Origin: Candidatus Faecousia faecipullorum
GTDB lineage: Bacteria > Bacillota > Clostridia > Oscillospirales > Oscillospiraceae
Assembly: GCA_018710805.1 (NCBI GenBank)
Contig: DVJG01000021.1
Span: forward strand, 1-8,050
Reading direction: 5' to 3'
Length of the DNA: 8,050 nucleotides
In this document: positions 1-5,621 of the stretch, in pieces
How positions within the stretch are numbered: position 1 is the stretch's first letter
How the letters are laid out: the number at the start of each line of letters is the position of its first letter
The notes under the pieces: generated by a model
What the model was told of the DNA's origin: nothing
Database searches by the model: none
What the model saw: only the letters and a program-made list of their open reading frames with translations
Translations under genes and position numbers: made by a program

Positions 1-24
1 GCTGGGCAAGAGAGGACGTGTTCA

Positions 25-234
25 ATGAAAAGTAAAATCCGTGAACTCCGGAAACTCCGGAAGCTCTCCCAAGAGGAGCTGGCTGAGGCCGTGGGCACCA
101 CCCGGCAGACCATCACCTCCATCGAGGTGGGGAAGTACACCGCCTCCCTGACGCTGGCCTACAAAATTGCCCATTACTTTGGGCTGACCATTGAAGAAGT
201 GTTTGATTTTTCGGATTTGGAGGATTTATCATGA
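25..234 (+). CDS. Small XRE/Cro-CI-type HTH transcriptional regulator
   Basis: A 69-residue protein that is almost entirely one helix-turn-helix domain of the XRE (Cro/C1) family. The helices run from about residue 4 to 60. The segment SQEELAEAVGTTRQTITSIE forms the turn and recognition helix, and the tail LTIEEVFDF is typical of the short YgzD/HipB-like regulators common in Firmicutes. There is no sensor or multimerisation domain. The start is preceded by AGAGGA about 8 nt upstream. The stop overlaps the next gene's start as ATGA, so the two are almost certainly translated together. It is likely a DNA-binding regulator of its own operon, possibly tuned by the membrane partner encoded next. 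The target is unknown, and the promoter lies before the window. Family assignment is firm; role is inferred. Confidence 0.93.
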   Translation: MKSKIRELRKLRKLSQEELAEAVGTTRQTITSIEVGKYTASLTLAYKIAHYFGLTIEEVFDFSDLEDLS

Positions 235-698
235 AAGCATACAGAGAAAAGCTGAAAATCCAGTGTGTGGTTTTTTCCATTGTCTGTGTCATTCTGGCCG
301 TCTTTTCCGCATTTGGCTTCCTGGCAGAAGCCGGAATCGTGTCTGTGGCTCCCGCAGTCGGGAACAGTCACTATCAGTCCATGTGGCGTGGCTTTTGCAG
401 CGGGACTTCCTTTGGCATCCTGGTGCTTGTGGTAATCGGCCTGGTAAAAAGCCTCCTGGCTCTCCGGAGCGAAGAGAAGCTCAAGAAATACTACGTCAAG
501 GAGCACGACGAGCGGATGGCACAGGTCGTGACCTGCGCCCAGGCCACTGCTCTGCGGGTCTTTCTTCTGTTGGGTTTGGCTGCGGCCATTGTGGGCGGAT
601 ATTTCAGCATTCCCGTGGGACTGACAATTCTCGGCTGCGTTCTCTTTGTCTCCCTGACCACCGCCATTTTCAAGCTGTATTACAGTAAAAAGTTCTAA
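231..698 (+). CDS. Four-helix membrane protein paired with the XRE regulator
   Basis: A 155-aa protein of unknown function. Hydrophobic segments at about residues 10-32, 58-78, 105-122 and 126-148 predict four membrane helices. A charged loop between the second and third helix carries KYYVKEHDER (residues 86-95). A similar Glu-His-Asp-Glu-Arg stretch occurs in several small Firmicutes membrane-protein families encoded beside XRE regulators; I cannot name the exact family (a DUF2178- or DUF3796-like grouping is possible). The start overlaps the regulator's stop by 4 bp, indicating translational coupling. By analogy with other regulator and membrane-protein pairs it may sense envelope state or hold the regulator, but nothing in the sequence proves this. 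It ends with a basic SKKF tail. The dispersed repeat begins directly after its stop. Confidence 0.85.
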   Translation: MKAYREKLKIQCVVFSIVCVILAVFSAFGFLAEAGIVSVAPAVGNSHYQSMWRGFCSGTSFGILVLVVIGLVKSLLALRSEEKLKKYYVKEHDERMAQVVTCAQATALRVFLLLGLAAAIVGGYFSIPVGLTILGCVLFVSLTTAIFKLYYSKKF

Positions 699-700
699 AA

Positions 701-893
701 AGAGGCCTCGCAGAGTTTGCCGCCTTTGGCGGCAAATAAAATCCAATGCGTTTTCTGCCGGGGCATGTACCTGGCAGAAAACACTTCTCAGGCTCCAAGT
801 GTGCGAGTTGTGCGCTGCGGCGCACAAGGAGTGCGCGCAGGAGACTGCAAAACACCTGTCAAAAAGCCTCAATGAGGATTTTTGACAGTCTAA
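701..893 (-). repeat. Dispersed hairpin-rich intergenic repeat, long copy
   Basis: Read on the - strand it starts at 893 with TTAGACTGTCAAAAATCC and matches the copy at 5321-5425 over its first ~75 nt and over its last ~20 nt (GGCGGCAAACTCTGC at 724-710). Between these shared ends it has 94 nt (725-818) where the other copy has 3. It contains four hairpins: 716-724 with 728-736 (9 bp, 3-nt loop); 750-759 with 773-782 (10 bp, extendable to 13); 808-815 with 820-827 (8 bp); and 856-870 with 874-888 (14 of 15 paired). It fills the gap between the converging membrane-protein gene and pepT. The apparent - strand reading frames through it are probably not genes. Confidence 0.85.
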
Positions 894-924
894 GGCCCGT
901 ACCGATGGTACGGGCCAATTTTTA
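894..924. terminator. Intrinsic terminator-like hairpin at the end of pepT
   Basis: A perfect 10-bp stem (894-903 with 907-916, GGCCCGTACC arm) with a GAT loop, followed on the + strand by AATTTTTA. On the + strand it could end the transcript from the regulator/membrane-protein operon, and its U-tract overlaps the pepT stop codon. On the - strand it sits 5 nt past the pepT stop, but its U-tract is only TT before the repeat starts. It may have been pepT's terminator before the repeat became joined to it. Confidence 0.7.
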
Positions 925-2127
925 GAAATTCGTCAGGATTTTCACCAGCATTTCCGTGCAGGTTTCCATGTCCTCCACGGGGATATACTCAAATCTGCCA
1001 TGGTAGTTTTCACCGCCGGTGCAGAGGTTGGGACATGGGAGTCCCTGCCAGCTGAGCCGGGCGCCGTCCGTGCCGCCGCGGATGGGCACCGCCTTGGGCT
1101 CCATACCCACGGCGCGCATGGCATCCATGGCCCGGTCCACCACGTACATACAGGGTTCAATCTTTTCCTTCATATTGTAGTAGCTGTCCCGAAGGTCCAG
1201 GTCCAGGGTACCTTTTCCGTATTTCCGGTTGATAAATTCCCCGGCAGCGGTCATGAGCTTCTTCTTTTCTTCAAATTTTTCCAGGCTATGGTCCCGGATA
1301 ATATAGTGGAGGGTGGTTTCCTCCACTTCGCCGGACATTCCGCACAGGTGGAAGAAGCCCTCATACCCTTCCGTATGTTCCGGCCGCTGGGCGGCGGGAA
1401 GGAGCCCGTGGAATTCCATAGCAATGAGCTGGGAGTTCACCATTTTATCCTTGGCGGAGCCGGGGTGAATGTTCCGGCCATGGACCGTGACCTTGGCCCC
1501 GGCGGCGTTGAAGTTCTCGTACTCAATTTCCCCCATGGTGCCGCCGTCGGACGTATAGGCATAGTCCGCCCCGAAGTGATCCAAATCAAAGTTGTCTGCA
1601 CCTCTGCCCACCTCCTCGTCGGGGGTGAAGCCGATTTTCAGCGTTGCATGGCGCTGGCCGCTGTGAAGCAGACGCTGGGCGGCGGTGAGGATTTCCGCTA
1701 TGCCCGCCTTGTCGTCGGCGCCCAGCAGCGTGGTGCCGTCGGTGACGATGAGGTGCTTACCCACGTGCTCCTTTAACGCCGGGTAGTCCTTGGGGCTGAG
1801 ATAGATTCCCTTTTCCTCGTTCAGGCAGATGTCGCCGCCACAGTAGTCCACGATTTTCGCCTGGATATTCGCGCCGGAAGCATCGGGGGAGGTGTCCATA
1901 TGGGCGATCAGGCCAATGGTGGGAAGGGCGGGGTCACCGGGAACGGTGCCGTAGACATAGCCAAATTCATCCATGCGGGCATCGTCAATGCCCATTGCCT
2001 TCATTTCATCCACCAACGCCTCTGCCAAAATCTTCTGTTTTGCAGTGGACGGGGCGGTTTCCGATTCTTCATCGGACTGGGTGTCAAAGCGCACATAGCG
2101 CAGAAAGCGCTCAGCAGCAGATTCCAT
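922..2127 (-). CDS. pepT: Peptidase T (tripeptide aminopeptidase, M20B)
   Basis: A 401-aa cytoplasmic zinc aminopeptidase that removes the N-terminal residue of tripeptides, part of peptide nutrient use. The family's metal and catalytic residues are all visible at near-canonical positions: His76 and Asp78 in HMDTSPD, bridging Asp138 in GADDKAG, catalytic Glu171 and ligand Glu172 in TPDEEVGRGAD, Asp194 in YTSDGG, and His376 in GGENYHGRFE. The lid/dimerisation domain falls at about residues 205-315, with GRNIHPGSAKDKM at its beginning. Length matches the family (about 405-410 aa). An in-frame ATG lies 6 nt further upstream at 2133, but AGGAGG would be only 1 nt from it; the ATG at 2127 has a 7-nt spacer and is preferred. 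It lies downstream of ackA on the same strand with an intrinsic terminator between them. Confidence 0.97.
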   Translation of the reverse strand: MESAAERFLRYVRFDTQSDEESETAPSTAKQKILAEALVDEMKAMGIDDARMDEFGYVYGTVPGDPALPTIGLIAHMDTSPDASGANIQAKIVDYCGGDICLNEEKGIYLSPKDYPALKEHVGKHLIVTDGTTLLGADDKAGIAEILTAAQRLLHSGQRHATLKIGFTPDEEVGRGADNFDLDHFGADYAYTSDGGTMGEIEYENFNAAGAKVTVHGRNIHPGSAKDKMVNSQLIAMEFHGLLPAAQRPEHTEGYEGFFHLCGMSGEVEETTLHYIIRDHSLEKFEEKKKLMTAAGEFINRKYGKGTLDLDLRDSYYNMKEKIEPCMYVVDRAMDAMRAVGMEPKAVPIRGGTDGARLSWQGLPCPNLCTGGENYHGRFEYIPVEDMETCTEMLVKILTNF

Positions 2128-2134
2128 AAACATT

Positions 2135-2140
2135 CCTCCT
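2135..2140 (-). promoter_or_regulatory. Shine-Dalgarno that decides the pepT start
   Basis: A perfect AGGAGG lies 7 nt before the ATG at 2127 and 1 nt before the ATG at 2133, which favours the shorter protein. It directly abuts the U-tract of the ackA terminator. Confidence 0.8.
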
Positions 2141-2174
2141 TATAAAATAGAGCCGCCGTTTCCGGCGGCTCTAT
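2141..2174 (-). terminator. Intrinsic terminator after ackA
   Basis: On the - strand a perfect 12-bp GC-rich stem (2174-2163 with 2158-2147, core GAGCCGCCG) with a 4-nt loop is followed by TTTTATA. It starts about 16 nt past the ackA stop. The pepT ribosome-binding site begins at the last base of the tail, so pepT expression needs either read-through or a promoter inside the 3' part of ackA. No convincing -35/-10 pair was seen there. Confidence 0.88.
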
Positions 2175-2190
2175 GTATGTGAGTCGGCGC

Positions 2191-3381
2191 TTACTTTGCA
2201 GCCTTAACCAGGTCAGCGGTATCCTGAGCAATCATCAGCTCTTCGTTGGTGGGAATGACCCATACGGTGACCTTGGAGTCGTCAGCGGAGATAATGGTCT
2301 CCTTGCCGCGGACGGCGTTCTTCTGGGGATCCAGCTTCACGCCCAGGAACTCCAGGCCCTCGCAGATGCGCTCACGCATTTCGGGGGAGTTCTCGCCTAC
2401 ACCGGCAGTGAACACCAGGCAGTCCAGACCGCCCAGAGCGGCAGCATAGGAGCCAACGTACTTGCGGACTTCATAGGCGAACTTATCCAGGGCCAGAGCG
2501 CAGTCTTCGTTGCCGGCAGCAGCGCCGTCCTCGATGTCACGGAAGTCGGAGGACACGCCGGACAGGGCCAGCACGCCGGACTTCTTGTTCAGCATATTCA
2601 GGCACTCGTCAGCGGACATACCGTACTTGTTCATGACGAACTGCACCACAGCGGGATCCAGGTCGCCGGAACGGGTGCCCATGGGCACGCCGGCCAGAGG
2701 AGTCAGACCCATGGAGGTATCCTGGCACTTGCCGTCCTTCACAGCGGACAGAGAAGAGCCGTTGCCCAGGTGGCAGTTCACCAGCTTCATTTCCTTGCGG
2801 CCCATGAGCTCAATGGCACGCTTGGTGACGTACTTGTGAGAGGTGCCGTGGAAGCCGTAGCGGCGGATGGAGTCATTCTTATAGTACTCGGTGGGAATGG
2901 CATAGCGGTAGGCAACAGGGGGCATGGTCATATGGAACGCAGTGTCGAACACGGCAACCTGGGGCGTATTGGGCATAACAGCCTGGCAGGCACGGATGCC
3001 CATGAGGTTGGCGGGGTTGTGCAGGGGGCCCAGGGGGATGCACTTCTCGATGGCGGCAATGACTTCGTCATTGATGATGCAGGAGTCGAAGAACTCCATG
3101 CCGCCATGCAGAACCCGGTGGCCAACAGCGTCAATCTCATCGGTGGAGTTGATAACACCTTCGACAGGGTCCACCAGAATGGCGAGAACCGCCTGGATGG
3201 CTTCAGAGTGGGTGGGCATGGGGATGTCCTTCACAACCTTCTTGTCGCCGACCTTGTGGGTCAGACGGCCGTCGATGTAGATGCGCTCGCACAGGCCCTT
3301 GGCAGAGACCACGCCGGTCTCGGGATCCATGAGCTGGTACTTCAGGCTGGAAGAGCCGGCATTGATGATCAGAATATTCAT
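2191..3381 (-). CDS. ackA: Acetate kinase
   Basis: A 396-aa cytoplasmic enzyme of the ASKHA fold that converts acetyl phosphate and ADP to acetate and ATP, the last step of fermentative acetate production. The family signature MNILIINAGSSSLKYQ opens the protein. Catalytic and substrate residues can be placed: Asn7, Arg89 (GHRVLHGG), Asp146 (VFDTAFH), His178 (YGFHGTSH), Arg237 (GTRSGDLDP) and Glu380 (TNEEL), with phosphate-binding HLGNGSS near 204-210. The frame stays open 60 nt upstream to an ATG at 3441, but that would add 20 non-family residues; the ATG at 3381 has AGGAGG 10 nt upstream and the canonical N-terminus. No phosphotransacetylase gene adjoins it. A strong sigma-A promoter precedes it, and a terminator follows. 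Confidence 0.98.
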   Translation of the reverse strand: MNILIINAGSSSLKYQLMDPETGVVSAKGLCERIYIDGRLTHKVGDKKVVKDIPMPTHSEAIQAVLAILVDPVEGVINSTDEIDAVGHRVLHGGMEFFDSCIINDEVIAAIEKCIPLGPLHNPANLMGIRACQAVMPNTPQVAVFDTAFHMTMPPVAYRYAIPTEYYKNDSIRRYGFHGTSHKYVTKRAIELMGRKEMKLVNCHLGNGSSLSAVKDGKCQDTSMGLTPLAGVPMGTRSGDLDPAVVQFVMNKYGMSADECLNMLNKKSGVLALSGVSSDFRDIEDGAAAGNEDCALALDKFAYEVRKYVGSYAAALGGLDCLVFTAGVGENSPEMRERICEGLEFLGVKLDPQKNAVRGKETIISADDSKVTVWVIPTNEELMIAQDTADLVKAAK

Positions 3382-3427
3382 GCTGGGGTTGCCTCCTAAA
3401 TTAAATATTTTCTTTTGGAACAACTTG

Positions 3428-3436
3428 TGGTATGAT
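3428..3436 (+). promoter_or_regulatory. Candidate extended -10 promoter for tmcAL
   Basis: TGG followed by TATGAT matches the extended -10 consensus (TGnTATAAT with one change). No good -35 hexamer sits 16-18 bp upstream (only T-rich sequence), as is common for extended -10 promoters. Transcription would begin near 3443, giving a leader of about 80 nt before the ATG at 3524. Confidence 0.45.
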
Positions 3437-3452
3437 AGCATAAGCTAGGAAC

Positions 3453-3481
3453 ATTATAGACCATCTTTCCCCATATCTCAA
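3453..3481 (-). promoter_or_regulatory. Sigma-A promoter of ackA
   Basis: On the - strand TTGAGA (3481-3476) and a perfect TATAAT (3458-3453) are separated by exactly 17 bp. The expected start is near 3446, leaving a leader of about 65 nt before the ackA ATG. Confidence 0.8.
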
Positions 3482-3523
3482 CCCCCTTAGGGAAATTTTT
3501 CATGGAAAAGGAGGGATTTTTTT

Positions 3524-4681
3524 ATGAACGTGGGCATCGTCTGCGAATATAACCCCCTGCACAGAGGCCACCGCAAGCAGATGGAGGCCATTCGGGCCGA
3601 ATTTGGCGCTGACACAGGCATCGTCTGCGCCATGAGCGGCAATTTCGTTCAGCGGGGCGCCCCCGCCATCTTTGACAAGTCCCTCCGTGCCAAGGCAGCC
3701 GTTGCCTGCGGCGCCGATCTGGTGGTGGAACTCCCTCTCACCGTTTGCCTGTCCTCAGCAGAGGGGTTTGCGTCCGGCGGAGTGGCGATTTTGTCGAAGC
3801 TCTGCGATATCCTCTGCTTCGGCTCCGAAACCGGGAATTGGGAGAGCCTGATGGCTACAGCCCAGGCGCTTTTGCAGGCGGATTTTCAGCCGCATCTGCG
3901 CCGGGAGCTGGACACCGGGAAGTCCTTCCCCGCCGCCCGGCAGGCGGCGCTTGCAGCCATGGGCCTTTCTTCCGATCTTCTCAACCGTCCCAACGATATC
4001 TTATCCGTGGAATACTGCAAGGCCATTCTGAGCCAGGGCTCCCCTTTGGATATCTTCCCCATTCAGCGAAAAGGCGATTACCATGACAGGAAACCGGACC
4101 CAGAAAATCCTTCGGCTACTGCTCTGCGGCAGCTTCTTCTCTCCGGCGGCGATTGGCGGCCCTATGTTCCGGAAGAAGCGGCGGATCTCTTTGAAAGTGC
4201 GCCTCTGCACAGCCTTGCTGCGGGAGAAAAGGCCGTTCTCTATCGGCTCCGGACCATGACGGAAGCGGAGCTGAGCCGTCTTCCCTACGGCGGAGAAGGG
4301 CTATGGCGGAAACTCCTCCATGCAAGGCAAGCCGAAACAACCCTGGAGGATATTCTCACCGCCATGAAGTCCAAGCGCTACACCCGGACCCGGCTGGACC
4401 GGATGGTTCTCTGCGCCGTGCTGGGCATCACGGAAGAAGCTCTTCTCTCCCCTGCCCCTTATGCCAGGATTTTGGCCTTCAATGACCGAGGGCGGGAAAT
4501 CCTGAAAAATTCCACTCACCGGGCATTTTTCAAGAATGCAGGCGAAACGCCGGATTCTCCCTGCTGGGATTTGGAGCGGCGTTCCGGAGATGTCTATGGG
4601 CTTTTCGCCATAGATGGCCCCGAAGCCCCCGGAATGGAATCCAAACGCCGTATTTATTATGATAAAGGAAGGAAATCTTAA
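3524..4681 (+). CDS. tmcAL: tRNA(Met) cytidine acetate ligase
   Basis: A 385-aa protein of the TmcAL/YlbM family (formerly DUF795). The family activates acetate with ATP to acetyl-AMP and makes N4-acetylcytidine at wobble position 34 of elongator tRNA-Met. The nucleotidyltransferase-like core is at the N-terminus: EYNPLHRGH (8-16, HIGH-like motif), MSGNFVQRG (37-45), FDKSLRAKAA (50-59), GADLVVELP (63-71) and SAEGFASGG (78-86). Further family blocks are NDILSVEYCKAI (157-168), PIQRKGDYHD (179-188) and SATALR (197-202). Length fits the family (about 390-400). AGGAGG lies 9 nt before the ATG at 3524. It is divergent from ackA, whose enzyme makes the acetate and ATP it uses. The next gene begins 3 bp after its stop, so the two probably form one transcript. 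Confidence 0.95.
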   Translation: MNVGIVCEYNPLHRGHRKQMEAIRAEFGADTGIVCAMSGNFVQRGAPAIFDKSLRAKAAVACGADLVVELPLTVCLSSAEGFASGGVAILSKLCDILCFGSETGNWESLMATAQALLQADFQPHLRRELDTGKSFPAARQAALAAMGLSSDLLNRPNDILSVEYCKAILSQGSPLDIFPIQRKGDYHDRKPDPENPSATALRQLLLSGGDWRPYVPEEAADLFESAPLHSLAAGEKAVLYRLRTMTEAELSRLPYGGEGLWRKLLHARQAETTLEDILTAMKSKRYTRTRLDRMVLCAVLGITEEALLSPAPYARILAFNDRGREILKNSTHRAFFKNAGETPDSPCWDLERRSGDVYGLFAIDGPEAPGMESKRRIYYDKGRKS

Positions 4682-4684
4682 TTC

Positions 4685-5311
4685 ATGAATTTTCCCAAGC
4701 TGCACATTCCAAAGCTGAAATTCTCCCACTGCCTGGTGGCATTTCTCGCCTCGGCTCTCCAGGCCTTTGGGATGTACAATATCCACGCCATTTCCGGCGT
4801 CACGGAGGGCGGCATTTTCGGCCTCATCCTCCTTCTGGACCACTGGTTCAGCCTTTCTCCGGCAGTGACCAGTTTTATTCTGAACGCCGCCTGTTACGGC
4901 CTGGGCTTTAAGACCCTGGGTGCAACCTTCGTGGGCTATTCCCTGGCGGCGGCCTGCGGCTATTCCGCCTGCTACGCCATTTGCGAGCAGTTCCCGCCTC
5001 TCTGGCCCCAAATCGCCAGTATGCCTCTGCTGGCTGCCATTGTGGGAGCCCTCTTTATCGGTATCGGCGCAGGGCTCTGCGTCCGTGTGGGCGGCGCCAC
5101 CAGCGGCGACGACGCCCTGGCCATGAGCGTCCAGCACCTGACGGGCATTCCCGTGGAGCGGGTGTACATGGCCAGCGACCTTACGGTTCTTATTATGTCC
5201 CTCAGCTACATTCCATTTAAAAGAATCGCCTATTCCATTCTCACCGTGCTCCTTTCGGGGCAGATCATTGGGCTGATTCAGAGAATAGGCAAGCAAAAAG
5301 CAGACGGCTGA
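4685..5311 (+). CDS. Short YitT-like membrane protein without DUF2179 domain
   Basis: A 208-aa multi-spanning membrane protein. Hydrophobic stretches at about residues 15-33, 40-52, 60-75, 80-100, 112-134 and 163-176 suggest five or six helices. The pattern follows the YitT (DUF161) transmembrane domain: AISGVTEGGIFGLIL (35-49) matches the repeat seen as PGGVSGLALIL in the larger paralogue at 6745-7608, and VGGATSGDDALAM (135-147) matches the paralogue's SSTGGTDILA block. It ends soon after the membrane region, so the cytoplasmic DUF2179 domain of typical YitT proteins is absent. Function is unknown. It starts 3 bp after tmcAL, with a modest GGAAGG about 12 nt upstream. Its stop codon lies in the loop of the hairpin at 5300-5320. 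Confidence 0.83.
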   Translation: MNFPKLHIPKLKFSHCLVAFLASALQAFGMYNIHAISGVTEGGIFGLILLLDHWFSLSPAVTSFILNAACYGLGFKTLGATFVGYSLAAACGYSACYAICEQFPPLWPQIASMPLLAAIVGALFIGIGAGLCVRVGGATSGDDALAMSVQHLTGIPVERVYMASDLTVLIMSLSYIPFKRIAYSILTVLLSGQIIGLIQRIGKQKADG

Positions 5312-5320
5312 GCCGTCTGC
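5300..5320 (+). terminator. Gene-end hairpin overlapping the stop codon
   Basis: A perfect 9-bp stem (GCAGACGGC with GCCGTCTGC) has the TGA stop of the YitT-like gene as its loop. It is preceded by AAAAA and followed by only TT before the repeat element begins. As it stands it is a weak terminator; the hairpin and T7 tract just downstream would do the job. Confidence 0.6.
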
Positions 5321-5425
5321 TTAGACTGTCAAAAATCCCCTGTGGGGGCTTTTTGACAGTTTTTTTGCAGTCTCCTGCGCGCAGGCTTTGTGCGCCCACG
5401 GCGGCAAACTCTGCAAGGCTTTTTG
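5321..5425 (+). repeat. Dispersed hairpin-rich intergenic repeat, short copy
   Basis: Inverted relative to the copy at 701-893. It shares TTAGACTGTCAAAAATCC, GCAGTCTCCTGCGCGCA, TTGTGCGCC (with near matches) and GGCGGCAAACTCTGC in the same order. The 94-nt middle module of the long copy is replaced by CAC (5397-5399). It lies between a + strand gene end and the - strand tRNA, again a convergent site. No ORF is credible in it. Confidence 0.85.
5326..5366 (+). terminator. Intrinsic terminator formed by the repeat's first hairpin
   Basis: CTGTCAAAAA (5326-5335) pairs with 5350-5359, then one T-C mismatch, then CCCC (5337-5340) pairs with GGGG (5345-5348), loop TGTG. A T7 tract (5360-5366) follows at once, so in this copy the repeat's hairpin works as a good terminator for the tmcAL-YitT transcript. 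Confidence 0.75.
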
Positions 5426-5444
5426 CTGTGGCTTCTTAACACAT

Positions 5445-5476
5445 AAAAAAATCCGATGCTTACGCATCGGATTTTT
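5445..5476. terminator. Bidirectional terminator behind tRNA-Gly
   Basis: A perfect 9-bp stem (ATCCGATGC, 5451-5459, with 5464-5472) with a 4-nt loop is flanked by A6 on the left and T4 on the right. On the - strand it begins 4 nt after the tRNA CCA end and is followed by a long U-tract. On the + strand it gives a second stop for read-through from 5311. Confidence 0.88.
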
Positions 5477-5551
5477 GGAGCGGGTGACGGGGCTCGAACC
5501 CGCTACCTCCACCTTGGCAAGGTGGCGCTCTACCAGATGAGCTACACCCGC
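5476..5551 (-). tRNA. tRNA-Gly (GCC anticodon), CCA encoded
   Basis: A 76-nt cloverleaf on the - strand. The acceptor stem GCGGGTG pairs with CACCCGC (5551-5545 with 5486-5480), followed by discriminator T and an encoded CCA (5478-5476). The D arm contains GCTC...GAGC. The anticodon arm is CCACC, loop TTGCCAA, GGTGG, giving anticodon GCC. The T arm has GCGGG, loop TTCGAGC, CCCGT with one G-U pair. Single tRNA gene with its own promoter and terminator. Confidence 0.97.
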
Positions 5552-5564
5552 GGGAACATGGCTT

Positions 5565-5592
5565 ATTATAGCGGATTCTCCCGAAAAGTCAA
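5565..5592 (-). promoter_or_regulatory. Sigma-A promoter of tRNA-Gly
   Basis: On the - strand TTGACT (5592-5587) and a perfect TATAAT (5570-5565) are 16 bp apart. The expected start is near 5558, about 7 nt before the mature tRNA 5' end. No clear terminator for the upstream lipoprotein gene lies between its stop (5622) and this promoter, so read-through into the tRNA is possible. Confidence 0.8.
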
Positions 5593-5621
5593 GTCCTTTT
5601 TTTGAAAATTGCAAAATAGTT

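Noticed and set aside
701..893. CRISPR array
   Set aside because: The hairpins are all different in sequence, and there is no regularly spaced direct repeat.
2173..3399. Long + strand open frame (408 codons) opposite ackA
   Set aside because: It is the antisense shadow of a canonical acetate kinase; composition is biased, there is no ribosome-binding site and no recognisable domain.
3382..3523. Riboswitch or T-box in the ackA/tmcAL intergenic region
   Set aside because: Both predicted leaders are only about 65-80 nt, AT-rich and without strong helices or a conserved aptamer or T-box core.
4301..5296. 331-codon - strand open frame spanning the end of tmcAL and the YitT-like gene
   Set aside because: It crosses two well-supported + strand genes, has no family motif, and follows GC-rich third-position bias.
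5321..5425. Group IIC intron or attC-like integron site at the terminator
   Set aside because: The position after a terminator stem is suggestive, but the element is about 105-190 bp with no domain V-like motif, no reverse transcriptase, no integrase and no cassette array.
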